DNA of 64,000 nt from Microbulbifer donghaiensis (GCF_900129095.1 NZ_FQVA01000001.1:1054001-1118000), one strand, 5' to 3'. Positions 41,517 through 50,492 are shown, counted from the stretch's first letter. Notes: generated by a model not told the origin, from the letters alone. Numbers and translations are program-made.

Positions 41517-41579
41517 CGAGTCAATCAATCTAGTCTCAATACGCTACGCTTCTTTCGACGGCTAATCGGGGCGTTAGGC
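41511..41579 (+). repeat. attC-like recombination site 2
   Basis: GCCTGAC at the start and GTTAGGC at the end are complementary with one mismatch, as expected for R'' and R' of attC. Between them lie 55 bp with GAGTCAATC and CTAATCGGGGC. The acetyltransferase stop codon is inside R''. The spacing, order and orientation match integron cassettes. Confidence 0.6.
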
Positions 41580-41613
41580 ACACACTCAAATCCGTTTTGT
41601 TGTGGGGAATGAC

Positions 41614-42333
41614 ATGTCAGCGAAGACGGTTAATGACGAGGCAGCGCAAACAGTATCCCCTCGCCAGTGGATCAGATTAGTTCTGGTATATCTCTTTATC
41701 CCGCTGATTCTATTGATATGCGGTGGGGATCTCGGTTGGTGGCAGGCGTGGCTCTATTCCCTACTGATCTTTGCCGCTGGTATAGGAGGGCGCATGTGGG
41801 CGGAACAGCGACACCCCGGATTAATGGCCGAACGACAAAATATTGAAAATTTCCAAAACGCAAAAGTCTGGGACAAAGTGCTTGCTCCGCTGATGGCGGT
41901 GAGCCTCGTGTTCCCTATGGTCATTGTGGCGGGGCTGGACCACCGCTATAACTGGTCCCCCGAATTCCCGCTATGGCTCATCGTGATTGGCTTCACATTG
42001 ATCGCCCTCGGATACGCTTTCGCTGCCTGGGCATTGGCAGAGAACCGCTTTTTCTTCAGCGTGGTGTGTATTCGGACGGATCGAGGGCATGTGGTGTGTG
42101 ACAGCGGCCCGTACCGGTTTGTGAGGCACCCGGGTTATGCTGGAAATATTTTCCCACTGTTCGGTATTGTTCTTGCGCTGGGCTCGGTGTGGGCACTGAT
42201 TCCTGCGGCGCTGGCAACAATCATCACGGTGATTAGAACCGCACTTGAAGACCAGATACTACAGGAAGAGTTGCCAGGCTATCGAGACTATGCACGACGC
42301 GTGCGCTATCGGTTGATTCCCGGGATATACTGA
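41614..42333 (+). CDS. isoprenylcysteine carboxyl methyltransferase-family membrane protein
   Basis: The 239-residue membrane protein has about five hydrophobic helices. Its C-terminal methyltransferase motif is GPYRFVRHPGYAGN, followed by EDQILQEELPGYRDYARRVRYRLIPGIY. This is the ICMT/PEMT pattern for AdoMet-dependent methylation at the membrane surface. I chose the ATG at 41614 with GGGGAA upstream; a GTG four codons earlier is possible. It is the first gene after attC-like site 2. The substrate is unknown. Confidence 0.8.
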   Translation: MSAKTVNDEAAQTVSPRQWIRLVLVYLFIPLILLICGGDLGWWQAWLYSLLIFAAGIGGRMWAEQRHPGLMAERQNIENFQNAKVWDKVLAPLMAVSLVFPMVIVAGLDHRYNWSPEFPLWLIVIGFTLIALGYAFAAWALAENRFFFSVVCIRTDRGHVVCDSGPYRFVRHPGYAGNIFPLFGIVLALGSVWALIPAALATIITVIRTALEDQILQEELPGYRDYARRVRYRLIPGIY

Positions 42334-42445
42334 ATAAATGGGGTCAGAACAACTTTATGGCGTTACTTTTATCGGAAGAATTTCATGCCGAAACACCTAC
42401 CTGACCACATTTATCACGCCCAACATGTTTGACTGGGACGCGCAC
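42334..42445 (+). repeat. TGGGGTCAGA repeat, long copy R3
   Basis: AATAAATGGGGTCAGAACAA begins directly after the TGA of the ICMT-like gene. About 100 bp align with R1 at 40508, including CTTTATGGCGT and TTTCATGCCG. It is the only notable structure between this gene and the DUF3185 gene. Confidence 0.75.
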
Positions 42446-42531
42446 AAGATCACACGTCCTGCAAAGCAGTCATGTGACAAAAATTTTTAAAATTATCAAA
42501 ATCTCTATAAATCAATACTTTTGGTTGGCAT

Positions 42532-42723
42532 ATGAACAATAAAATTATCGGAATTGGACTCATCATGGCCGGAGTGGCTCTGGGTATCTGGGGTTACGAT
42601 ATTTACGATTCGGCAAGCTCACAAATCACCAGGGCTCTGAGTGGGGATACCCCCATCGAGGCGTGGGGTGGAATGATCGGTGGTGCGATATGTCTTTTTA
42701 TTGGCATAGCCAAAGTAAAATAG
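42532..42723 (+). CDS. DUF3185-type small membrane protein
   Basis: The 63-residue protein has two hydrophobic helices (about 4-22 and 46-60) separated by a short polar part (YDSASSQITRALSGDTP). The pattern resembles DUF3185. The function is unknown. It has a weak ribosome site and lies alone between repeats. Confidence 0.65.
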   Translation: MNNKIIGIGLIMAGVALGIWGYDIYDSASSQITRALSGDTPIEAWGGMIGGAICLFIGIAKVK

Positions 42724-42858
42724 CGCATACACCACAAAGCACGTATCAAGACCGGTCAGCGCGCGCCCTGCGGGCGCCTGACTCGCTGTGCTCACATCTA
42801 TCGCAAGTAGGTTGCTGCGCCCATTCGGACCTCCGCGGAAAGCAAATCCTCTCGAGAA

Positions 42859-43707
42859 ATGATCATGGAACTGTTTAGAAAGTTATTTGGCGGGAAACCA
42901 ACAATCGATTGGGATGAAGTAACAAGGTCGCTGGAGCCAAAACTAGAGAGCTTGAGGCGTCCCGCTGTACGACTCAAAAAAACATCAGCCGTAAAGAATT
43001 CAAAATTTGGCGGACTGCCTTTTGCCGACTCAAGCAGCTTTGAATGGCCTCGAAGCAACGGAAAACCTATGGCGTTCTTGGCTCAGTTAGATTTGTCGGA
43101 GATTTCCAGTGCCCATAAGTATGACTGGCTGGAAGATAAAGGTTTGCTGCTGTTTTTTTACGATGTCATCGAAATGCCGTGGGGATTCGACCCAAAGGAT
43201 AGAGGGAAGTGGAGCATTCTCTTTCAACCGGAGCCAGATACCTACATCTCATATCCCGAAGACTTAGGGAATGAATTTAGAATTCGGGAGCTGTATATAC
43301 AACCTGAGCTGGTACAGGTTTTACCGAACTACGATGACCCGAGCATAGAAGACCTTGGCCTTTCAGACGAAGAGATTGATGCATATATCGACTTGAACGA
43401 AGGAGATGAAGAGCCCTCCCATCAAGTCGGAGGTTTTCCGTCTCCAGTCCAGGGCAATTATATGGAGCTGGATTCACAACTGGCCTCAAATGGAATCTAT
43501 GTCGGTAATGCTGAGGGATATAACAGTGAGGAAGGCAAGAAACTGGCATCAGGCGCCAAAGATTGGAAATTGCTATTCCAGTTTGACAGTGATGACGATT
43601 TAGACATTATGTGGGGCGACTGTGGAATGCTCTATTTCTGGGTTCAGGAGCATAAAGCCAAACAAAATCAATTTGATAATAGTTGGCTGATTTTGCAATG
43701 TTGCTAA
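42859..43707 (+). CDS. DUF1963 (YwqG-like) protein
   Basis: The 282-residue soluble protein has the DUF1963 pattern: KFGGLPFADSSSFEWPRSNGKPMAFLAQLDLSEI-type block in the first third (described in pieces), then LLFFYDVIEMPWGFD, and a final MWGDCGMLYFWVQ. The function is unknown. ATG at 42865 is an alternative start, two codons downstream. G+C is below that of the core genes, in line with acquisition. No operon partner. Confidence 0.75.
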   Translation: MIMELFRKLFGGKPTIDWDEVTRSLEPKLESLRRPAVRLKKTSAVKNSKFGGLPFADSSSFEWPRSNGKPMAFLAQLDLSEISSAHKYDWLEDKGLLLFFYDVIEMPWGFDPKDRGKWSILFQPEPDTYISYPEDLGNEFRIRELYIQPELVQVLPNYDDPSIEDLGLSDEEIDAYIDLNEGDEEPSHQVGGFPSPVQGNYMELDSQLASNGIYVGNAEGYNSEEGKKLASGAKDWKLLFQFDSDDDLDIMWGDCGMLYFWVQEHKAKQNQFDNSWLILQCC

Positions 43708-43797
43708 ACAAGCTTTATGGGCTTGTGAGAAGCACGCCCCTATTTTCGCGCCTATTTACAATAGCGTTAACCTTTTAATCACAGAGGTTATAGCGAG

Positions 43798-44595
43798 ATG
43801 CCTACCATGACACTCAATGGCGTTGAGCTCTACTACGAATGCCACGGAAAGGGCCAGCCGCTGATGCTGATCGCCGGCCTGGCCAGCGACTCCCAGAGTT
43901 GGCAGCCGCTAGTGGAGGAACTGTCCAGGCACTACCTGGTTATCCTGCCGGACAACAGGGGCACGGGCAGGACAAAGCCGCAGGATATTGACACAAGCAT
44001 CCGGCACATAGCCGACGATTGCATGGCCCTTCTCGACTTTTTAGGCCTGTCATCTGCCACGCTGCTCGGCCATTCAATGGGCGGCTTTGTCGCACTGGAT
44101 TGCGCCATCCGCTATCCAGCGCGTGTCGCCAAATTGGTCCTGGCGGGAACGTCGGCGTTTAATTCAGACAGGAACAACCTCTTATTTCGCGATTGGGTTT
44201 CCTATCTGAAATCGGGAATGAACACAGAGCTTTGGTTTCGAAACGTCTTTTACTGGATATTTTCCAGGCGCTTCTTTGAGGACAGGGAAACATTAACTGA
44301 TGCCCTGCGCTTTGCCGTTGACTACCCCTACCCGCAAAGCGCCGCGGCGTTCGAAAAACAGGTCGATGCTATCAGGGAATTTAACTGTCGGGAAAAGCTA
44401 GCTGGCATTAACGCAGAGACTTTGATCATCAGCGGCAAAGAGGACCTGCTATTTCCCCCTGAAGACTGCATCGAGGTTTTGCAGGCGATTCCGAGTACCA
44501 GTATCCGCGTTATCGAGGATGCGGCACATTCCATACATATGGAAGATCCCCAGGCATTCACGGACTGTGTCTTGCACTTCCTGGGCAATGGCTGA
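43798..44595 (+). CDS. alpha/beta hydrolase
   Basis: The 265-residue protein has all the classical features: oxyanion region LIAGLASDSQSW, nucleophile elbow GHSMGGFVALD, acid in ISGKEDLLFP, and the last histidine in EDAAHSIHMEDP. This group includes esterases and lactonases, so the substrate is open. AGAGGTTATAGCG before the start is a weak ribosome site. A GCGTTAACC core 45 bp upstream could be another degenerate attC end, but no partner is clear. Confidence 0.85.
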   Translation: MPTMTLNGVELYYECHGKGQPLMLIAGLASDSQSWQPLVEELSRHYLVILPDNRGTGRTKPQDIDTSIRHIADDCMALLDFLGLSSATLLGHSMGGFVALDCAIRYPARVAKLVLAGTSAFNSDRNNLLFRDWVSYLKSGMNTELWFRNVFYWIFSRRFFEDRETLTDALRFAVDYPYPQSAAAFEKQVDAIREFNCREKLAGINAETLIISGKEDLLFPPEDCIEVLQAIPSTSIRVIEDAAHSIHMEDPQAFTDCVLHFLGNG

Positions 44596-44630
44596 AAAAT
44601 TGCTTCAGAAATAATTGGAATCAAGAGATA

Positions 44631-44653
44631 ACTTGGGTCTGATCGGCATTTTG
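44631..44653 (+). repeat. TGGGGTCAGA repeat, degenerate copy R4
   Basis: ACTTGGGTCTGATCGGCATT is a diverged version of the family found 40-70 bp after the hydrolase stop. Nothing else is recognisable in the 217-bp gap. Confidence 0.5.
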
Positions 44654-44812
44654 GAATTAACCGAAACCATCCAGGTCGATACCAACATCTTGATCTCACC
44701 CCACCTGATCGAAGCAATATTCAAATATATTTCCGTAAATAAGCCCCCTATTCTCACCCTTGCCGGCTAACGGTACAATCGGTCGAGCACATCCAAGGAA
44801 AGGAACTCCGCG

Positions 44813-45577
44813 ATGCCCCACCCGATGAAACCCATTGAGCGCACCCTGGCCGCCTTTGAAGTCGCCGCGCGTGAATACCACCAACTCCGCGCTAAAGTCG
44901 CCAGATCACAGGAAGAGCGCCGGGCGCTCGATAAAGAGCTGCGCGATCGCCTCGCCGACCTGAAGCTCCGCTACAACCAGCTGACCGTGGAAGCCGACAT
45001 CGCCGAACAGGTCGCCAACCAGGAGGCACTGCAAGAATACAGGGCGCACAACAACAAGGCGCTCGACAGCGATAAAGCGGTGTCCAAAGCCGCCCGGGCA
45101 ACCATGAAAGCAGAGCCGCATCATCCCACTGAGGTACTGCGCAAGAATATGGCCGCGATCGGCGATGTGGAGCCAGACAGGTATTGCCGCTGCCACCATA
45201 TCGTCATGGGCGTAGGCAAGAAGGAGCGCGATCCGGTCACCAATGAGAGGCGGCCGACCAAGAATTCGCTGCAGGCGCGGGCCAAGCTCCATATGCTCGG
45301 CATCGGTATCAACGACCCGCACAACGGGGTCTTCCTCCCCGCCAGCTTGGCCCATGTTCCCCACTGGCGTTTTCCGCGTGCGCTGCCACATGCGAACATC
45401 CACACGCTGGCCTACGAGAAAATGGTCGTCGACTATGTCGGGCATTTGAATGACCAGCAGAGCCTGGTGCAAAACCTTCGCCGGATCAGGAGACACCTGG
45501 AGGAAGGCGACCGCATCCTGTTTATGCGTGAAGAGAAGCAGCTGGCCTATAACGAGAAAATGAAATTACTGGCATGA
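44813..45577 (+). CDS. AHH-type nuclease toxin-like protein
   Basis: The 254-residue protein has an N-terminal coiled-coil region (about 8-85). The C-terminal AHH domain (HNH/Endo VII nuclease superfamily) carries the His128-His129 pair in CRCHHIVMG. It continues with ARAKLHMLGIGINDPHNGVF and H(A)NIH-type histidines (LPHANIHTLAYEK). AHH domains are known as nuclease toxins of polymorphic toxin systems. No secretion trailer or signal is seen, so this may be a stand-alone effector. The next gene overlaps by 4 bp and looks like its immunity protein. Confidence 0.7.
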   Translation: MPHPMKPIERTLAAFEVAAREYHQLRAKVARSQEERRALDKELRDRLADLKLRYNQLTVEADIAEQVANQEALQEYRAHNNKALDSDKAVSKAARATMKAEPHHPTEVLRKNMAAIGDVEPDRYCRCHHIVMGVGKKERDPVTNERRPTKNSLQARAKLHMLGIGINDPHNGVFLPASLAHVPHWRFPRALPHANIHTLAYEKMVVDYVGHLNDQQSLVQNLRRIRRHLEEGDRILFMREEKQLAYNEKMKLLA

Positions 45578-46158
45578 AATACTTTAGACTTCAGGAATTG
45601 AGCAGCGTCTATGGTCTGCTGGAGATCGACTCTCACAAGATCATCGAAGCCTATGACGACGATATCTTTGATGAGCTCAGGGAGGCCTCGGCGCCGATCG
45701 GCGAGCACTGGCCCGATTGTCACGGTGTTTTCTATGACATGACGACAACCGCTAGCAGGGTTATTGAAGAAGCCCCTGACATCTATATCTGGAACAGTTC
45801 GTCGCTGGCGCTGTCCCCAAATGCCATGTCCGCGCTCGAAGGCCTGATCAGTCCGTTTGGCGAGTTCCTGCCGTTCCAGTATCAGGACAAACAGTTTCAC
45901 CTGTTTGTCGTTCATGCCATGGCCGAAGAAGATAAAGCGGTTTCTGAAAAGCTCTACGATGAATTCGGGGAAGTAGGAATTAAACGCCTGGGTTTCCAGG
46001 CCGAGTCAGTGGGTACCAAGCCAGTATTCAAGACTGGATTCGATTCCTGCACACATCTGTACTGCACAGAGCGCTTTAAGGATGCCTGTATCGACAAGGG
46101 CCTGGCCGGTCTGGTGTTTCACGAAAACCTGGCGAGTGTTATTGGAGAAACCATTTAG
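45574..46158 (+). CDS. probable Imm11-like immunity protein
   Basis: The 194-residue soluble protein begins MKYFRLQELSSVYGL. The ATG overlaps the end of the AHH gene by 4 bp (ATGA), which implies coupled translation and equal expression. The pattern resembles DUF1629/Imm11 proteins that accompany AHH nucleases. The identification rests on the pairing and general pattern. It ends with DACIDKGLAGLVFHENL. Confidence 0.6.
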   Translation: MKYFRLQELSSVYGLLEIDSHKIIEAYDDDIFDELREASAPIGEHWPDCHGVFYDMTTTASRVIEEAPDIYIWNSSSLALSPNAMSALEGLISPFGEFLPFQYQDKQFHLFVVHAMAEEDKAVSEKLYDEFGEVGIKRLGFQAESVGTKPVFKTGFDSCTHLYCTERFKDACIDKGLAGLVFHENLASVIGETI

Positions 46159-46162
46159 CAAC

Positions 46163-46189
46163 AAATGGCTTCAGATCAACATTTTGGCA
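46163..46189 (+). repeat. TGGGGTCAGA repeat, copy R5
   Basis: AAATGGCTTCAGATCAACAT followed by TTTGGCA. It starts within 5 bp of the immunity gene stop codon. Confidence 0.65.
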
Positions 46190-46249
46190 CCCAACCACCC
46201 AGGACAGACACACGTCAAAATTTGATTCGCCCCCCTCTTTCCTTGCGCG

Positions 46250-46933
46250 TCACATGCTCGTTTTCCTGGCCAGAAAAATGGTATGTCGCGCACCCTTGCC
46301 GGGGCGCTCGCGCACGGTCTTGACCTCGACGTCAAAACCGGTCTTTTTCAGCCGGTGAACATACATTGTGTCGGGCCCCGCCGACCACACCGCCAGCATG
46401 CCGCCTGGCGTCAGACTCTCGTAGATAGAGCTGGTACCCTCAAGTGAGTAAAGCCAGTTGTTGTCACTCTTGGTCAGCCCCTCGGGGCCGTTGTCGACAT
46501 CCAGCAGCACGGCGTCGTAGTCACTGTCACCCTTTTCCAGCAGTTCACGCACGTCGCCGATATGCACGGCACAGCGGCTGTCGTCCAGGGGCCGGCCGGC
46601 ACAGGCGCCCAGTGGTCCGCGGTTCCACTCCACTACCTCCGGGATCAGGTCGGCGACGATAACCTCTGCATCGGGCGGCAGTACCTCGAGGGCGGCGGCG
46701 AGCGTGTAACCCATGCCCATGCCACCCACGACCACACGGGCGTTGCTGTGCTGCTTCAGGTGGGCGCAGCCCAGCAGCGACAGCTCCCGCTCACTGTTAA
46801 AGCGGCGACTGTTCATCAACTCGCCGCGGGGGCCAGACAGGGAGATAGAGAACTCCTGTTCACGCTGGCGCAGTGTGAGTATGCCGCCGCCATTGGGAAT
46901 GTGGGCAGTACCGAGTTCGACCCAGGGCTTCAT
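46250..46933 (-). CDS. spermidine synthase-like methyltransferase-fold protein
   Basis: The 227-residue protein has the spermidine-synthase fold: VVVGGMGMGYTLAAAL for AdoMet-like binding, VIVADLIPEVVEWNR, then YDAVLLDVDNGPEGL. The tetramer domain of true SpeE is short here. The start ATG at 46933 is chosen because a longer frame has no family features. It lies outside polyamine genes, so a methyltransferase role is equally possible. Confidence 0.75.
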   Translation of the reverse strand: MKPWVELGTAHIPNGGGILTLRQREQEFSISLSGPRGELMNSRRFNSERELSLLGCAHLKQHSNARVVVGGMGMGYTLAAALEVLPPDAEVIVADLIPEVVEWNRGPLGACAGRPLDDSRCAVHIGDVRELLEKGDSDYDAVLLDVDNGPEGLTKSDNNWLYSLEGTSSIYESLTPGGMLAVWSAGPDTMYVHRLKKTGFDVEVKTVRERPGKGARHTIFLARKTSM

Positions 46934-47130
46934 GGTGTGTGCTCGCTGTGTGACGGTGGAGGGAGGGCGAGCAATGTAACATAGAGCCTCGCCGTATTGG
47001 TTAGCGATATTTGCTTTTCTTAAGGGGTAAGAGATACGCACAGTTAACCTGTGCTAACGGTTTCTGGTGGTAGAACAATTGCAAAGATTCGACAGCTGTG
47101 GAGCAGGCATCTTCCCGACCGCGCCCCAGC

Positions 47131-48435
47131 TCAGAAGCGGATCTGCAATCGCACCGCCCCGACAGTAACATCGTCGCGACTCAGCTCGTGCGGCTTGACC
47201 CTTTGCACGTCACCGGTGAGGCGCAGCCAGGGTGTCACGTAGAAGTTGTAGAACGCTTCGACGCCCCTCTCCGCACCGATGAAAAATGTCGGATCGAATG
47301 GCATGGTGGAGCCGATCTGTGCCAGCCCGTTGACCAGGTGCTCGCTCAAGCCGTACTTAAAATAAGCGATGCCCCAGCGGTCCTGTGTCCGGCTGGGGAA
47401 CAGCCCCTGCCCGGCGAGGCCGACCAGGAAGTGCCATTCCAGTGGATTGGGGTTGCCATCGGAAATTGCCCCTTCTGCAAACAGGCCCCAGCCGAGGTCC
47501 GGGTTGCCCGGGTAGTGGTAAAGATATTGCTGCACAGCGGCGCTTAGGTACCAGTAGCCTTTTTTCACGAGAACGGATTGGGCCTCGGGGGGCAGGTCGA
47601 TGAGCGCGGGAATGGTCTCAAGGTTCAGTCCTCTTTTAGAACTGTAGACACCGCGTACGCTGTAGAAACCTTTCTCACCGGCTATCGTTAGCGGGAACAT
47701 CGCCGCGAGGCTTGTGGTCGTGCCGTCGGAGAAGGGATTCTCGATGACATTCTTGTCCTGGGCGTTGCGGGGATCGTAGACCATCAGCGCAAGGGCTGCG
47801 TGATCGGTCTTGTGCGTGCCAATGAACCCAAACAGATACGGCGGCGTTACCCCACTGATCGGTGCGGCGAGCGCGATATTCATGAAGGTGTCGAGACCGC
47901 CGCCGCCGGCGAGGGGTTTCTTGGCAGCGACGCTGAGCATATTGAATTTGCCGAGGGCCAGCGAAGAGCGGTCGTCGAAGGTCTGCTTCAGCGTAAGCGC
48001 CGTCTCGCCGTCACTGCCCCCGAGTCGCGGAAAGGCGAGCGCCGTATTGAACGGAAATAGCTCGCCACTACCCGGGTTGTTGGCATCTTCACCAAAAATC
48101 CCCTCCTGATGCACATTGATCGAAAAGCCGTTCCACAGCCCCAGCTTCGACATGTCCAGGTTGACGATAAGATCTGCTTTGCCGCCGTATTGCCAACTCT
48201 TGCTGCCATCCCCAGCGGTAACTCCCTGGGAGAACTGTGTCAGCCAGACGTCGAGGCTTATCCCACGATCCTGCAGGGCTTGCTTCGCACCGCCCGGACA
48301 GTCGGACAGGGAATCCCCTGAACAAAGTGCGTAACCGCGATCGGCTTCGTCAATCTCTTGCGCGGAGGCCGCCTGTAAAAAGGCAATGCAGGTACATACG
48401 ATTATCGCAATCACCCGTCCCAGGTTATGTCGCAT
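47131..48435 (-). CDS. OprB-type carbohydrate porin
   Basis: The 434-residue protein is an outer membrane beta-barrel. The start is the ATG at 48435 after GAGG, giving a signal peptide RVIAIIVCTCIAFLQAASA. The mature protein has the OprB pattern GISLDVWLTQFSQG, then GLWNGFSINVHQEG, and ends in LQIRF with the terminal Phe needed for barrel insertion. It likely lets sugars or small solutes in. No transport genes are near. Longer in-frame starts (48504, 48585) run into transposase-like debris. Confidence 0.85.
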   Translation of the reverse strand: MRHNLGRVIAIIVCTCIAFLQAASAQEIDEADRGYALCSGDSLSDCPGGAKQALQDRGISLDVWLTQFSQGVTAGDGSKSWQYGGKADLIVNLDMSKLGLWNGFSINVHQEGIFGEDANNPGSGELFPFNTALAFPRLGGSDGETALTLKQTFDDRSSLALGKFNMLSVAAKKPLAGGGGLDTFMNIALAAPISGVTPPYLFGFIGTHKTDHAALALMVYDPRNAQDKNVIENPFSDGTTTSLAAMFPLTIAGEKGFYSVRGVYSSKRGLNLETIPALIDLPPEAQSVLVKKGYWYLSAAVQQYLYHYPGNPDLGWGLFAEGAISDGNPNPLEWHFLVGLAGQGLFPSRTQDRWGIAYFKYGLSEHLVNGLAQIGSTMPFDPTFFIGAERGVEAFYNFYVTPWLRLTGDVQRVKPHELSRDDVTVGAVRLQIRF

Positions 48436-48579
48436 AGGCGCCTCACCTTCGCTCGCCCTGACCGCGTTTTGCTCAGGGGAGCCGAGCCTGCTCAACTTGT
48501 TCATATTCGCCCCGAACTCTGATGAATATTCGATAGAACCGCTGCCCGGCCAGCGTCCCTGCACTACTCGGGTTTCCTG

Positions 48580-48811
48580 ATACATAGGCCTGTTCGCATC
48601 CAGCCCCGGCCGACATTTTCGTCATGTCTCGATAGGCTGTTGGCATCTGTTCGCGATATCCCGGGTGCGACTGCTTCATTTCCTCCTGCTTGGGGCCGTC
48701 CGGGCCGGCCTGTTGGGTGAATTTTCCGTGCAGATTGGTTTTCAGGACATTGATCTCGGAGACCTTCTCCGGATCCATATCGAGCGGGGTACTGGCCGGC
48801 ACAACGATATC
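48580..48811 (-). pseudogene. probable transposase fragment
   Basis: The reverse frame includes MDPEKVSEINVLKTNLHG and then SHPGYREQMPTAYRDMTKMS, AGAGCEQAY. The last motif is like the DDE-type transposase pattern KxxAGxxxxQAYN, so this may be a fragment of an IS4/IS1182-type gene. There is no intact gene. The frame then runs into the oprB region. Confidence 0.35.
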
Positions 48812-48953
48812 GGCGCCCCTGCCAAGGCGCGGCCGCCACCTTCTCACCCCGGCCTGACAGAGACGCAGTACTCTGGCGCAGCGGCACCAGCGTATAGGAA
48901 ATCTTAGCCTAGCCCGGGAATGTTCGATCACTCCCCGGCCGGCCAACAGGAAC

Positions 48954-48980
48954 AATGGGGGTCAGCGTAAAGTTTTGGCA
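48954..48980 (+). repeat. TGGGGTCAGA repeat, copy R6
   Basis: AATGGGGGTCAGCGTAAAGT followed by TTTGGCA. It lies in the 875-bp gene-poor stretch between oprB and pilU, whose remaining sequence shows only the transposase-like fragment and copy R7. Confidence 0.65.
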
Positions 48981-49123
48981 GCCGGATCGACTGTTGGTGC
49001 AATTTCATGCGACACGAACGCATAGCGTCAATCCGGGCATGATAATGAGGCGGCCCGGCTTGCTGCCGGAGGGCCCTTGGGGAGGTGCAGGCCAACACAA
49101 ATGGAAAAACAAATGAGGAAAAA

Positions 49124-49150
49124 AATGGGGTCAGACCAGCATTTTGACGT
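49124..49150 (+). repeat. TGGGGTCAGA repeat, copy R7
   Basis: AAAATGGGGTCAGACCAGCA followed by TTTTGACG. The last copy of the family; core genes resume directly after it. Confidence 0.7.
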
Positions 49151-49310
49151 CGTATTTGCCTGAACAAATATGCCGTAAACGTTGGACCTGCCGCCAATTG
49201 ATCCTGGTTGATTCAACGCCTCCAACAGCCGCTAACTGCGGAGGAGCATGCACCGAGGAAGCCACAGACGGACGGCATTGGCCGCCCCAGCTCAAATGGA
49301 CGGAAGTGCA

Positions 49311-50492
49311 TCAGTAATGCACCGCCTCCTCTTCTTCCTCCTCCAGCGCTTCGAGGGATAACGAAAGGCCAGCGCCGGTCTTGCCGCTGCTGTCACCATC
49401 TTTTTCCGCTGCAGCGGTTTTGGGCTTCCTGGCCTCTTCATACAGCTTGATGCGCAGGCGCAGGTTGTTGGCCGAGTCCGCATTGCGGATCGCCTCATCG
49501 TGGCTGATACGACCCTCCACGTAGAGTTTGAACAGCGCCCCGTCAAACGTCTGCATGCCGATATTTTCCGACTTCTCCATCATCTCCTTGATAGAGTGGA
49601 ACTCACCCTTGAGGATCAGCTCGTTAATGGTCTGGGTGCCCAGCAGGATCTCTACCGCGGCACAGCGTTTGCCATCCACGGTGGGCACCAGGCGCTGGGA
49701 AACAAACGCGCGGATATTCTGCGACAAACTCATCAGCAGCTGCGGGCGGCGCTCCTCGGGGAAGAAGTTCACGATCCGGTCTAGGGCCTGGTTGGCGTTG
49801 TTGGCGTGCAGGGTGGAAATCGCCAGGTGGCCGGTTTCAGCAAAGGCGATGGCGTGCTCCATGGTCTCGCGGTCGCGGATCTCGCCGATCAGGATCACAT
49901 CCGGCGCCTGACGCAGGGTGTTCTTCAGCGCGGCGTGGAAGCTGCGGGTATCCACCCCCACCTCGCGCTGGTTGATCACGCTCTTCTTGTGCTTGTGCAC
50001 ATACTCCACCGGGTCTTCGATGGTGATGATATGGCCACCGCTGTTGGTGTTGCGGTGGTCGATCAGCGCCGCCAGCGAGGTGGATTTACCGGAACCGGTG
50101 CCGCCGACAAACAACACCAGGCCGCGCTTGGCCATCACCACATCCTTGAGGATGGGGGGCAGCTTCAGGTCATCAAACTTGGGGATCTCGGTGACGATAT
50201 TACGCGCAACAATGGAGACCTGGTTGCGCTGCCAGAAAATGTTGATGCGGAAGCGCCCCACTCTGGGAATGGTCATCGCCAGGTTCATCTCCAGCTCGCG
50301 CTTGAACTCCTCCCGCTGCTCCTCGTCCATGATTTCCATGGCGATCTTCTCGATCTCGCCGGGCGCCAGGGGTTCCTTGCTCAGGGGCTTCAGTACACCC
50401 TGGAACTTGGCACAGGGCGGCGCGCCGGTACTGAGGTAGAGGTCAGAGCCATCATTTTTGGCGAGTACACGGAGGTAGCCGGTAAAATCCAT
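49311..50492 (-). CDS. pilU: PilT/PilU-type pilus retraction ATPase
   Basis: PilU assists PilT in retracting type IV pili. The 393-residue protein is a secretion ATPase of the PilT class. The Walker A motif is GGTGSGKST; the Asp box lies in ITIEDPVEYVHKHK, and LIGEIRDRETM with TGHLAISTLHANN follow. The C-terminal tail (SLEALEEEEEEAVHY) is typical of PilU rather than PilT. The ATG at 50492 follows AGGAA. It stands alone without pilT in this window. Confidence 0.88.
   Translation of the reverse strand: MDFTGYLRVLAKNDGSDLYLSTGAPPCAKFQGVLKPLSKEPLAPGEIEKIAMEIMDEEQREEFKRELEMNLAMTIPRVGRFRINIFWQRNQVSIVARNIVTEIPKFDDLKLPPILKDVVMAKRGLVLFVGGTGSGKSTSLAALIDHRNTNSGGHIITIEDPVEYVHKHKKSVINQREVGVDTRSFHAALKNTLRQAPDVILIGEIRDRETMEHAIAFAETGHLAISTLHANNANQALDRIVNFFPEERRPQLLMSLSQNIRAFVSQRLVPTVDGKRCAAVEILLGTQTINELILKGEFHSIKEMMEKSENIGMQTFDGALFKLYVEGRISHDEAIRNADSANNLRLRIKLYEEARKPKTAAAEKDGDSSGKTGAGLSLSLEALEEEEEEAVHY

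Noticed and set aside
43725-43770. Third attC-like site before the hydrolase at 43798
   Set aside because: A GCGTTAACC core exists, but no complementary upstream end or paired inner boxes could be found.
40508-49150. Dispersed repeats as a CRISPR array
   Set aside because: Copies lie kilobases apart next to genes and vary in sequence; there are no regular spacers and no cas genes.
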